From positions 1 to 46,736 of the forward strand of contig AQSL01000157.1 in the NCBI GenBank assembly GCA_000403035.1: a stretch of 46,736 nucleotides of DNA. The letters run 5' to 3'. This DNA comes from Candidatus Latescibacter anaerobius SCGC AAA252-E07 (lineage in GTDB: Bacteria; Latescibacterota; Latescibacteria; Latescibacterales; Latescibacteraceae). Each line of letters opens with the position of its first letter. The first letter of the stretch is position 1. Shown here in pieces: positions 17,110-25,342 of the stretch. A model generated the notes under the pieces. That model did no database searches. It was not told where the DNA came from and saw only the letters and a list, made by a program, of their open reading frames with translations. The position numbers and the translations under genes are program-made.

Positions 17110-18477
17110 TTGAGTGAAAACACATTAGCTTGCTTTAAAGCATACGATATCCGCGGTAAAGTCCCTGAGGATTTACATGAAGCCATGGCTTATGACATAG
17201 GAAGGGCTTATGTCGCCGAGATACAGCCGGAAGGTGCAGTCGCTGTTGGAAGAGATATACGGAAGACAAGCCCGGCTATAGCAAAAGAAATAATCCGCGG
17301 TATCAATGATGCCGGCGTACATACGGTTGATATTGGTTTATGCGGAACTGAAATGGTGTATTATGCCTCATCGCTTCAGGGCATGGGCGGCGGAGTAATG
17401 GTCACTGCGAGCCATAATCCGATGGAATATAACGGCATCAAGCTTGTCCGCAAAGAAGCACGCCCTATCAGCGCCGATACCGGACTGATGAATATTGAAC
17501 ATCGTGTACGAACAGGCAATATACCGGAAAAATCTTCCCTTCCGGGCATATCCTCAGAGCGAAATATAATGGAGAAATATGTTGAGAAAATTCTTTCTTT
17601 TGTTAATACCGATGTTCTTAAACCTTTGAAAATTCTCGCCAATCCCGGGAACGGGTGTGCAGGCGCGGCTATGGATACGCTGACAAGGTTTCTGCCGTTT
17701 GAGGTTGAGCGTATTTGTTACGAACCCGACGGTACTTTTCCCAATGGCATTCCCAATCCTTTACTGTTCGAGAACAGGTCTTTGACTGCTGAAGCGGTAA
17801 AAGATTCTGGTGCAGATATGGGGATAGCATGGGATGGAGACTTTGACCGGTGTTTCCTGTTCGATGAGAACGGCGAATATATTGAGGGATATTATATCGT
17901 AGGATTTCTTTCGAAACAGATTCTTGAAAAACATCCGGGAGATGCAATCGTTCACGATCCGAGGCTAACCTGGAATACTATCGAAATAGTGGAAGCTGCA
18001 GGCGGCAAACCGGTGCTGTCGAAATCCGGGCACTCTTTCATCAAGGAAACGATGAGGACCGCAAAGGCGGTATATGGTGGTGAAATGAGCGCTCATCATT
18101 ATTTCCGTGATTTTTCATATGCCGATTCCGGTATGATTCCATGGCTTCTGGTGGCACAGGAAATGTCGATTACCGGTGCAAAACTGTCAGAACTTGTTGC
18201 CGAACGGATAAAACTCTATCCCTGCTCGGGAGAAATAAACCGTGAGGTAAACAATCAGGATTCAGTCTTGAAAAAACTGAAAAACATGTATTTTAAAGAT
18301 GCTACCTCGATACAAGAGATCGATGGAATCAGCATGGAGTTTGGTAAGGCATGGCGATTCAACATACGTAAATCGAATACCGAACCGGTCGTGCGCCTGA
18401 ATGTCGAGTCTGCAGGGGATGAAGAACTCATGAAATCAAGAACCGCGGAGATCCTTAAAATCATCGATAAAAGCTAA
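17110..18477 (+). CDS. Phosphomannomutase/phosphoglucomutase
   Basis: This 455-aa alpha-D-phosphohexomutase starts at TTG 17110 after GGAGGTCAAGGA. All four active-site loops are visible: the phosphoserine loop TASHNP (99-104, S101), the metal loop WDGDFDR (241-247), the sugar loop GGEMSAHHYFRD and the phosphate loop RKSNTEPVVRLN. FKAYDIRG at the N-terminus is typical of the ManB/AlgC branch that interconverts mannose or glucose 6- and 1-phosphates for polysaccharide synthesis. Probably monocistronic. Confidence 0.95.
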   Translation: MSENTLACFKAYDIRGKVPEDLHEAMAYDIGRAYVAEIQPEGAVAVGRDIRKTSPAIAKEIIRGINDAGVHTVDIGLCGTEMVYYASSLQGMGGGVMVTASHNPMEYNGIKLVRKEARPISADTGLMNIEHRVRTGNIPEKSSLPGISSERNIMEKYVEKILSFVNTDVLKPLKILANPGNGCAGAAMDTLTRFLPFEVERICYEPDGTFPNGIPNPLLFENRSLTAEAVKDSGADMGIAWDGDFDRCFLFDENGEYIEGYYIVGFLSKQILEKHPGDAIVHDPRLTWNTIEIVEAAGGKPVLSKSGHSFIKETMRTAKAVYGGEMSAHHYFRDFSYADSGMIPWLLVAQEMSITGAKLSELVAERIKLYPCSGEINREVNNQDSVLKKLKNMYFKDATSIQEIDGISMEFGKAWRFNIRKSNTEPVVRLNVESAGDEELMKSRTAEILKIIDKS

Positions 18478-18651
18478 GATATTCGAAATAATTTATGTGA
18501 GTATAAATTGTGTTACGGAAAACACAGAACCTACAATAAATTCGTTACACGTTATTCTCTTGTTTATAAACAGAAATATCTCTATTATTTCTTTGACCTC
18601 TAGTGTAATAATATACATGAACATAAATATGGAATATTGATGGAGATTATC

Positions 18652-19392
18652 ATGAATAAAACATTTTTTTTGCTTTTGGTTATTTTCGTTTTTGCTATGA
18701 GATGTTCGTATGAAGAGAGTCCCGAATCGAAAAACAGAAAACGTCAAAAAGCATTTTCCCAATCCGAAAAACCGGTATTTGAGGAAAGAATCGGTATTGA
18801 AAAACTTGCAAAGTGGTATTTCCTGGGAATGGGAGAAATTTCAATTGACAGAACAGAAAATGCCGTACGATTATCCGAGCATGAAGGTTCAAAGGGTGTA
18901 ATGCTCATTTCACCCGATATGTACGCCACGAAGAATTTAGTGGTATATTTCAAAGTAAAACCGGAAAACTTTGAAACTGTCAACGTCGTGATGCATTCCG
19001 TTTCTGATAAGGATACGGGAGGACCTCTAAAACTACCGTCCGGTTACGATGGTACTTTCGATCTCTGGACACAACAGAATATCCAGAATTACCTTTTTTC
19101 ATTTCACAATGCGGCTCACGAAAGCAAACCGACTATGGAAAAGAATCCCGGAAGGAATCTTTTGGCCGTGACTGATACTCATCATGTAAAAGAGGGACAG
19201 TGGCACGATGTCGAGGTTGGCAGGGAAGGGAAAAAACTCTGGATGAAGGTTGATGAGAAAACAATTCTCGAAGGTAATGACACAGACAATGAAGATCTCC
19301 CCGGAGGCAGCATCTGTTTTCGTATCCGTGGCATCCCGGACAGTGCAGCTTCCGCTCTTATTAAAGATGTCATTATCTGTCTTCAGAAATAA
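18652..19392 (+). CDS. Predicted secreted or lipoprotein of unknown function
   Basis: 246 aa from ATG 18652, which has GGAG six bases upstream; ATG 18640 and TTG 18637 are less well placed. The N-terminus MNKTFFLLLVIFVFAMRC is a signal with a possible but atypical lipobox (Arg before Cys). The mature part has a beta-rich pattern (NLVVYFKVKP, NVVMHS, WHDVEVGREGKKLWMKVDEK) like concanavalin-type/DUF1961-like carbohydrate-associated folds, but I cannot assign a family. It lies 33 bp before tyrA and may be co-transcribed with it. Confidence 0.75.
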   Translation: MNKTFFLLLVIFVFAMRCSYEESPESKNRKRQKAFSQSEKPVFEERIGIEKLAKWYFLGMGEISIDRTENAVRLSEHEGSKGVMLISPDMYATKNLVVYFKVKPENFETVNVVMHSVSDKDTGGPLKLPSGYDGTFDLWTQQNIQNYLFSFHNAAHESKPTMEKNPGRNLLAVTDTHHVKEGQWHDVEVGREGKKLWMKVDEKTILEGNDTDNEDLPGGSICFRIRGIPDSAASALIKDVIICLQK

Positions 19393-19425
19393 CGATTACA
19401 CTCTATAGAGGAATAAAAAAATATA

Positions 19426-20520
19426 ATGTTCAGCACTATTATTATTGTTGGAGTCGGCCTTATCGGCGGCTCGCTCGGGCTTGCAATAAAGCGCAAATAC
19501 GAAAATGTAAAAGTTACCGGCGTTTCTTCCGATGCCGCTGTTCAAAACGCCCTCGAGATGGGCGCCATTGACGAGGGTTATGGTTATGAGGAGCTTGCCG
19601 GTGCGGTAGGGAATGCCGATCTGGTTTTTCTATGTACTCCGATACACCATATTCAGGGGCTTTTAACTCCTCTTTCATCGTTATTGAAACCCGGCGTTCT
19701 GGTCACTGATGTCGGCTCAACAAAACAGGTGATTACCAGTCATGCCGGAAAAGTTCTACCCTCAGGAGTGCATTTTATCGGCGGTCATCCCATGACCGGA
19801 TCGGAGAAAAGGGGTATACATGCCGCCGATCCTTTTCTTTTCCAGAATGCAATCTATGTTCTCTGCCCCTCCGGCGGTGTACCCGAAAAGCTTATAAATA
19901 ATTTCAGTGACTTTTTAGGTGGAATCGGTGCAAGGGTGGTAATTCTCGATGCCGGGCTGCACGACCAAATCGCGGCGGCGGTAAGCCATCTGCCCCAAAT
20001 GGTTGCGGTGACCCTGGTAAATATGGTTGGGAAAGCATCTACGGATTCCGCGCCGTATTTACAGCTTGCTGCGGGCGGGTTCCGTGATATGACGAGAATT
20101 GCATCGAGCCCCTTTAACATGTGGGATGATATCTGCCGCACAAATGATGATGCAATTAAAAAAGCTATCGATACTTTTATTCGCCATTTTACAGAATTAA
20201 AGAATCGTATTGGAACACCATCACTCGAAGAGGATTTTGAGGCGGCAAATATAACACGTAAGAATATTCCAAAAGATACTAAAGGTTTCATGGCTACGTT
20301 ATATGAGGTTCTTGTTGTTGTTGAGGATAAACCTGGTGTTATCGCACAAATTGCTACTGAACTTGCCGCGGTGAATATAAATATAAAGGATATTGAAGTC
20401 ATGAAAGTTCGCGAGGGAGAGGGTGGTACGCTTCGGCTTGCTTTTGAGCTTGAAGAAGAAGCCTCGAAAGCTGTCGAACTTCTAAACAGTATCGGTATCT
20501 CATCACGGTTGAGGAGGTAG
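19426..20520 (+). CDS. tyrA: Prephenate dehydrogenase with C-terminal ACT domain
   Basis: This 364-aa protein opens with a Rossmann NAD(P) loop, GVGLIGGS at 9-16, then VFLCTPIHH, VTDVGSTK, GGHPMTGSEKRG and a helical dimerisation domain (AAVSHLPQM, RDMTRIASS). A C-terminal ACT domain (LVVVEDKPGVIAQIATELA) begins near residue 292 and probably gives tyrosine feedback control. It oxidises prephenate to 4-hydroxyphenylpyruvate for tyrosine synthesis. It lies one base from the aroA-like gene, so the two are translationally linked in the aromatic operon. Confidence 0.93.
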   Translation: MFSTIIIVGVGLIGGSLGLAIKRKYENVKVTGVSSDAAVQNALEMGAIDEGYGYEELAGAVGNADLVFLCTPIHHIQGLLTPLSSLLKPGVLVTDVGSTKQVITSHAGKVLPSGVHFIGGHPMTGSEKRGIHAADPFLFQNAIYVLCPSGGVPEKLINNFSDFLGGIGARVVILDAGLHDQIAAAVSHLPQMVAVTLVNMVGKASTDSAPYLQLAAGGFRDMTRIASSPFNMWDDICRTNDDAIKKAIDTFIRHFTELKNRIGTPSLEEDFEAANITRKNIPKDTKGFMATLYEVLVVVEDKPGVIAQIATELAAVNINIKDIEVMKVREGEGGTLRLAFELEEEASKAVELLNSIGISSRLRR

Positions 20521-20521
20521 A

Positions 20522-21862
20522 GTGCATTTTGAAATTTCATCGCCGGGTAGACTTACGGGGAGTGTTCTTTTGCCCGGCGATCGCAATCTTACACTGTTAG
20601 CTCTGGCATTCGGAACGCTTTCCCATAAAGAGATTATTTTTACCCATATATCTCCCTCTCCTGATGTAAAAAAGTTTGTTCATTTTTTAGAGAATTACGG
20701 TGCTGAAGTTGATACTCCTGAGGAGTCTATTAAACTGCGGGGCAAAGAGTGGCAAGATACTGTTCGGATTAATGAGGCAGTGAAGGATTCAATTATTCAC
20801 TGTGTAATCGGTTCGGCTGTTTTTTCATCTCAAACTGTTATCGTTACGGAAGGCGCCGGAAACAGGTCATTTATTGTAAGCCCTCTTTTAGACTTATTAA
20901 AAACAGTCGGGCTTCACGAAGAAAACATCTCGGTTGAGGATAACGATATTATTGTCAGAGGAGCCGTTTTTTCTCCCATGGATAATGTAACTGTACATTC
21001 CGCAAGAGCTTTTGAGTCTATTGCTGCGGCTGCCTGTTCGGTGAACATGCCTGTCGTTCTATCGTATCCCGTACAGTTGGTAACACAATCGATAAAGTTA
21101 TTGACATTACTGGGATGTAACATCAGTTCTCCTGAAAAAGGTAACGATCGTAACCATGAACTTTCACGTCGCTTAGCCCGTGCCGAAATGGGAAAAATCA
21201 ATGATACCGGAAAATTCGAGTGGAACGGCAACCATGCGAGCATAATAGGTATTCCGGGTGATTCCACAATTGCTGCGGCTGTTTGCGGAGCGGCTTCTCT
21301 TTTACAGGGATCAGATGTAACCGTTGAAGGTGTTGTCTGGGAACGCGGGAGAAGGGGGTTTTTCGAGTCACTGCGTCGCATGAAGATTGATGCGGAGTGG
21401 AAACCCGATAAGAAACGATATTCATTTGATTCTGCAGATGTCAGGGTAAGATGGAGTAAAAGCGATGGCATACATCTTTCTTCCGAACAGGCAGAGTCCA
21501 TGCTTACCGAACTTCTTGTACTGGGATCAGTGGCGGCATCTGCATCGGGAGAAACGGTGATAACCGATACAGGGGATATCCCATCATATAGTAGAAGTGA
21601 TTCTTTTAAAGTTCTTGCCAGGGGGCTCGAAAAGCTCGGCGCGCATGTGGGTGATTTTTCAGAGGGAATGGTACTTCAGGGAGTGGGGGAACTGAAAGGT
21701 AATTCGGTTGATTCAGGCGGTGAAGCTGATGTTGCCCTTGCACTCGCAGTTGCGGGATTAGCTGCCGGAAGAACCACCAAAATAAAAGGTTTTAAAAGGG
21801 ATAATTATCCCGTCAAGGAATTTATACAGATAATCGAAAACCTCTCATCTGACATTCAGTAA
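20522..21862 (+). CDS. AroA-like (EPSP synthase fold) protein lacking most catalytic residues
   Basis: 446 aa from GTG 20522 with GAGGAGG upstream. The overall length, the double-domain repeat, PGRLTGSVLLPGDRN at the N-terminus and the C-terminal pattern ESMLTELLVLGSVAASASGE identify the EPSP synthase family. Active-site motifs are badly altered: PGDKS is PGDRN, the Arg that follows is Leu, GNAGTxMR is absent, SSQ reads SAR, (R)VKExDR reads PSYSRSDS and DHRxAM reads GEADVALAL. Known EPSP synthases need these Lys, Arg, Asp and Glu residues. It may be a non-catalytic paralogue or may have a new substrate; its place between tyrA and aroE is still that of aroA. Confidence 0.8.
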   Translation: MHFEISSPGRLTGSVLLPGDRNLTLLALAFGTLSHKEIIFTHISPSPDVKKFVHFLENYGAEVDTPEESIKLRGKEWQDTVRINEAVKDSIIHCVIGSAVFSSQTVIVTEGAGNRSFIVSPLLDLLKTVGLHEENISVEDNDIIVRGAVFSPMDNVTVHSARAFESIAAAACSVNMPVVLSYPVQLVTQSIKLLTLLGCNISSPEKGNDRNHELSRRLARAEMGKINDTGKFEWNGNHASIIGIPGDSTIAAAVCGAASLLQGSDVTVEGVVWERGRRGFFESLRRMKIDAEWKPDKKRYSFDSADVRVRWSKSDGIHLSSEQAESMLTELLVLGSVAASASGETVITDTGDIPSYSRSDSFKVLARGLEKLGAHVGDFSEGMVLQGVGELKGNSVDSGGEADVALALAVAGLAAGRTTKIKGFKRDNYPVKEFIQIIENLSSDIQ

Positions 21863-21975
21863 ATTACGAAATAATCGTTATGACATATGATACTTTTTAA
21901 TTAAATTGAAAGAGTATTGAGTTGCAACAAAGTGTAAAGTTTCTCTATACTGTCCTTTAAATCCGGAGAATTACC

Positions 21976-22182
21976 ATGAAATTTTTGATTAAACTTTTCG
22001 CAGCATTTACGGCTATGATTTTTACGCTTATAACCGTTATAAAAATCGTGCAGGGATGTTCCTATAAGGAAGCAGTCGGTATAGCGGAGGAGTTTTTTAA
22101 AGAAATGAAGGAATCGTGTTGTAAATGCTGTTCTCACAACTTCAGTATGTGTGACGAAAATAAATCCGGTAATAAAGCATAA
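21976..22182 (+). CDS. Small Cys-rich membrane protein
   Basis: This 68-aa protein has GGAG seven bases before ATG 21976. An N-terminal transmembrane helix (LIKLFAAFTAMIFTLITVI) is followed by a charged helix and a cysteine cluster ESCCKCCSH near the C-terminus, with further Cys in VQGCSY and SMCDE. The spacing could bind a metal or Fe-S cluster or form disulfides. It is wedged between the aroA-like gene and aroE, 2 bp from the aroE start, so it is probably translated. Family unknown. Confidence 0.7.
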   Translation: MKFLIKLFAAFTAMIFTLITVIKIVQGCSYKEAVGIAEEFFKEMKESCCKCCSHNFSMCDENKSGNKA

Positions 22183-22184
22183 CT

Positions 22185-23054
22185 ATGATAAAAGATATTG
22201 ATGGTAAAACATTGGTTTTCGGCGTAATCGGCGATCCCATTGAGCACACACTGTCTCCGCCAATGCATAACCATGCACTCGAGGCAATGGGAGTAGATGC
22301 CGTATATGTGCCGTTTCATGTAAAACCGGAGTTTCTGGAACATGCAGTCAAAAGCATCGTATCTCTCGGGATAAAAGGATTAAATGTCACTGTGCCCTAT
22401 AAAACCGGGGTCATGAAGTTTTGTGACGCTCTTACCGATGTGGCAAAAGCTGTAGGGGCGGTGAACACGATTATAAATGATAATGGCAGGTTAACCGGCG
22501 ATAACACCGATGTGTATGGTTTTGAAATGTGCCTCAAGAGCGGGAGCGGTATCGATACTTTTCCGGAACGGGTCAGTATTCTCGGCGCCGGCGGTGCGGC
22601 ACGAGGCATTGTGTATGCCTGTGCGGTGAGAGACGAGGTCAGGGAAATCAGTATATTAAACCGCACCTTCTCGAAAGCTGAAAAAATTGCGACTGAATTT
22701 GCACCCCTGACAGGGAAAACCTTTGTTCCTCTGCCTGCTGATGCGGAAAATATCAGAAAAGCACTTCCCGCATCAGGACTTGTGGTCAATACTACCTCAA
22801 TCGGCATGCATCCCGATAGTTACAGGTCACCGGTTTCGGAACCGGAAGTTTTCCACGAGAATCAGATAGTATGCGATATTATTTATAACCCGGCAGAAAC
22901 GAAGTTCCTTAAGGATGCGGGTTTGCACGGGGCAAAGACTGTCGGAGGACTCGCCATGCTTGCCTATCAGGGCGCACGGTCTCTATCACTCTGGACAGGA
23001 ATGGAAGCACCTGTCGAGGTGATGCTCGATACTCTCAAAGAAAAATTCGGATGA
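22185..23054 (+). CDS. aroE: Shikimate dehydrogenase
   Basis: This 289-aa protein begins FGVIGDPIEHTLSPPMHN (12-29). The catalytic pair is K73 in NVTVPYK and D109 in GDNTDVYGF. The NADP loop SILGAGGAARG and VVNTTSIGM follow, with GLAMLAYQGARS near the C-terminus. It reduces 3-dehydroshikimate to shikimate with NADPH. Part of the tyrA-aroA-like-aroE-aroB run. Confidence 0.96.
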   Translation: MIKDIDGKTLVFGVIGDPIEHTLSPPMHNHALEAMGVDAVYVPFHVKPEFLEHAVKSIVSLGIKGLNVTVPYKTGVMKFCDALTDVAKAVGAVNTIINDNGRLTGDNTDVYGFEMCLKSGSGIDTFPERVSILGAGGAARGIVYACAVRDEVREISILNRTFSKAEKIATEFAPLTGKTFVPLPADAENIRKALPASGLVVNTTSIGMHPDSYRSPVSEPEVFHENQIVCDIIYNPAETKFLKDAGLHGAKTVGGLAMLAYQGARSLSLWTGMEAPVEVMLDTLKEKFG

Positions 23055-23090
23055 AACGATACCATATCTGGATGTGGAACTGGAAAAACC

Positions 23091-24200
23091 ATGCAGAAAG
23101 TCACCGTTGAAATCGGGAACCGCCCTTATGACATAGTTATCGAAGGTGGCAGTCTTCCATCTCTCGGCTCCTTCCTGAAAAGCTGTTTTAAAAGAAGCGG
23201 TTTCAAAGTAGCAGTGATTACAACAGAAAAGGTCGCGGGGCTTTACCTCGACACAGTTGTCGAATCTGTCTCGGGCGAGGGCTTTGAAGTAAAAGAAGTT
23301 GTGGTACCTGATGGCGAGGAATATAAAACGCTCGCCACGTACGAGAGCATACTGACAAAACTTATTGAGGCAAGGTTTGAGCGCACAAGTATTCTGGTTC
23401 CGTTGGGCGGCGGAGTGATAGGCGACATGTCAGGATTTGTTGCGGCTACTCTTTTGCGAGGCGTTCCCTTTATACAGGTTCCTACAACAATCGTGGCACA
23501 GGTTGATTCTTCCATAGGCGGGAAAGTCGCGGTGGATCATCCCCTCGGCAAGAACCTCATCGGCAGTTTTTATCAGCCGAGCGGTGTCTGGATAGACACA
23601 CGCGTTCTCACCACGCTCGAATATCGAGAGGTTATTTGCGGGATGGCAGAAGTTGTAAAACATGCGGTGATCCGTGACAGGAAATTTTTCGGATTTCTCG
23701 AGGACAACCTTGAGTCTATCATGGGATTTGAAGCATCTGATGAAAAAATGGAGCGGTTTATTGCATGGAACTGCCGCATCAAAGCCGATATAGTATCAGA
23801 GGATGAACGGGAGCGCGGATTGAGGACAATACTTAATTACGGTCATACTGTCGGACATGCCCTTGAAAACGTAACCGGTTACAGTCGGTTCAAGCATGGT
23901 GAAGCGGTGATCCTCGGAATGATTGCTGCAGCACGAATTGCCGAACTGAAAGGATTAATGAAAACAGAAGAATGTGAACGCCAGAACCGGCTTCTTGAAA
24001 GGGTTGGCATACAAAAAGATACCGGTGGAATTTCCGAAGGAGAAATGTTCAAGGCTATGACCCTGGATAAAAAAGTTTCAGGCGGTATAATACGTTTTGT
24101 TCTTCCGGACTCCATAGGCTCGGTAAGCGTGTATGATAATGTCTCGGAAGATGAAATGAAAGCAGGTATTGAGTATATGTTTAACTATGCTGCCGGATAG
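23091..24200 (+). CDS. aroB: 3-dehydroquinate synthase
   Basis: This 369-aa protein has NAD-binding and metal motifs of the family: VPDGEEYKTL, PLGGGVIGDMSGFVAAT, PTTIVAQVDSSIGGKVAVDH, KNLIGSFYQP, GMAEVVKHA, NYGHTVGHALE and KHGEAVILGM. It converts DAHP to 3-dehydroquinate, the second shikimate-pathway step, with NAD and a divalent metal. It lies 36 bp after aroE in the same direction. Confidence 0.96.
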   Translation: MQKVTVEIGNRPYDIVIEGGSLPSLGSFLKSCFKRSGFKVAVITTEKVAGLYLDTVVESVSGEGFEVKEVVVPDGEEYKTLATYESILTKLIEARFERTSILVPLGGGVIGDMSGFVAATLLRGVPFIQVPTTIVAQVDSSIGGKVAVDHPLGKNLIGSFYQPSGVWIDTRVLTTLEYREVICGMAEVVKHAVIRDRKFFGFLEDNLESIMGFEASDEKMERFIAWNCRIKADIVSEDERERGLRTILNYGHTVGHALENVTGYSRFKHGEAVILGMIAAARIAELKGLMKTEECERQNRLLERVGIQKDTGGISEGEMFKAMTLDKKVSGGIIRFVLPDSIGSVSVYDNVSEDEMKAGIEYMFNYAAG

Positions 24201-24293
24201 TAACATACTTTGATATGGAAGTTTTGATGTACCGTCATATTCTGTTTAATGTAAATGTTTCTCTCAATATAAACTTTCGAAAGGAGTCCATAC

Positions 24294-24812
24294 ATGGACT
24301 TTGATGAACTCATTCGGCTTGTTAAGAAAACGGCACTCCTCACCGGTGACTTTGTTCTTTCAAGCGGCAGGAAGAGCACCTACTATCTTGACAAATATCT
24401 CATAGAAACCCGTCCCGATATATTGAGCGCAGTGGCTGAAGGTATAGAACCAAAAATCCCTTCCGATACCGATATTCTGGCAGGTCCGGAGCTTGGCGCC
24501 ATACCTCTTGTCACTGCGGTTGGACTGAAAACAGGCATACCGTTTCTTCTCGTGCGAAAAAAAGTCAAGGAATACGGGACAAAGAAAGTTGTTGAGGGAC
24601 GTTATGAAAAAGGGCAGAATGTTGTTCTTTTAGAGGATGTACTCACAACCGGAACTCAAGCGGTAGTAGCCGCAGACAGCTTGAAAGATCTCGGACTCAA
24701 TGTAATGAAAATCGTTTGTGTTATAGATCGTGAGGAGGGTGCGAGAGAGACGGTCGAAAGCGCCGGTTATGTTCTTGAATCCCTCATTACCAGAACCATG
24801 CTCGGTTTATAA
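24294..24812 (+). CDS. pyrE: Orotate phosphoribosyltransferase
   Basis: This 172-aa protein has AAAGGAG before ATG 24294. VLSSGRKSTYYLD (21-33) is the orotate-site motif, ILAGPELGAIPL and VRKKVKEYGT follow, and the PRPP loop is VVLLEDVLTTGTQAV at 110-124. It forms OMP from orotate and PRPP in pyrimidine synthesis. It follows aroB by 93 bp, so co-transcription is possible though the pathways differ. Confidence 0.93.
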   Translation: MDFDELIRLVKKTALLTGDFVLSSGRKSTYYLDKYLIETRPDILSAVAEGIEPKIPSDTDILAGPELGAIPLVTAVGLKTGIPFLLVRKKVKEYGTKKVVEGRYEKGQNVVLLEDVLTTGTQAVVAADSLKDLGLNVMKIVCVIDREEGARETVESAGYVLESLITRTMLGL

Positions 24813-24952
24813 TGAATCTGAATTATCGAAAAAAACTCTTTTACTCACAAAAACGCTGAGGAAGCAGAGGAAAAGAACTTATAATAAATTATTTTTGTCA
24901 TGAACGATTACAGAAAATTTCATTGATTTTCAGCTGTCCGTTCAGGCAACAG

Positions 24953-25165
24953 TCATTCATGGACCCTCAAATCGACAATGTGATCTTTATTAATAATTTT
25001 TAATCCATTATCAATATCCCTAATAAAAATAAATCGTTCAGGATAGTTCATGAAATCGGATAATCTCGTATCAAGGTCAATTTGCAATTCTCCTAAAATG
25101 TTTCTACCGTCGGAGAGGGAAATAGATATTTGTATCGTTTGTCGCGGGATAACTCTGTCTTCCAT
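24953..25165 (-). CDS. Small conserved-looking protein (DUF6812-like), function unknown
   Basis: This 70-aa protein on the minus strand has AGAGGAT upstream of ATG 25165. The pattern (TIQISISLSDGRNILGELQ, then RLSDFMNYPERFIFIRD and a final HIVDLRVHE) looks like a small beta-barrel such as the DUF6812 type, but this is a weak visual match. It lies alone between pyrE and the divergent rel gene. Confidence 0.6.
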   Translation of the reverse strand: MEDRVIPRQTIQISISLSDGRNILGELQIDLDTRLSDFMNYPERFIFIRDIDNGLKIINKDHIVDLRVHE

Positions 25166-25342
25166 GGCGAATCCTCTTTTTTTTAATATTTATCTTTTTG
25201 TTTGATATATTATAATTAATTACTAATATCGTTTGAGTTGAAACAATTGTCAAGAAATTGACGATAAAATAGTATATGAATTTTAATCCTCGTTCCATAG
25301 GAAGTGATGTTTGCTGTAAAACTGAAGTTCTTTCAGAAGTGA

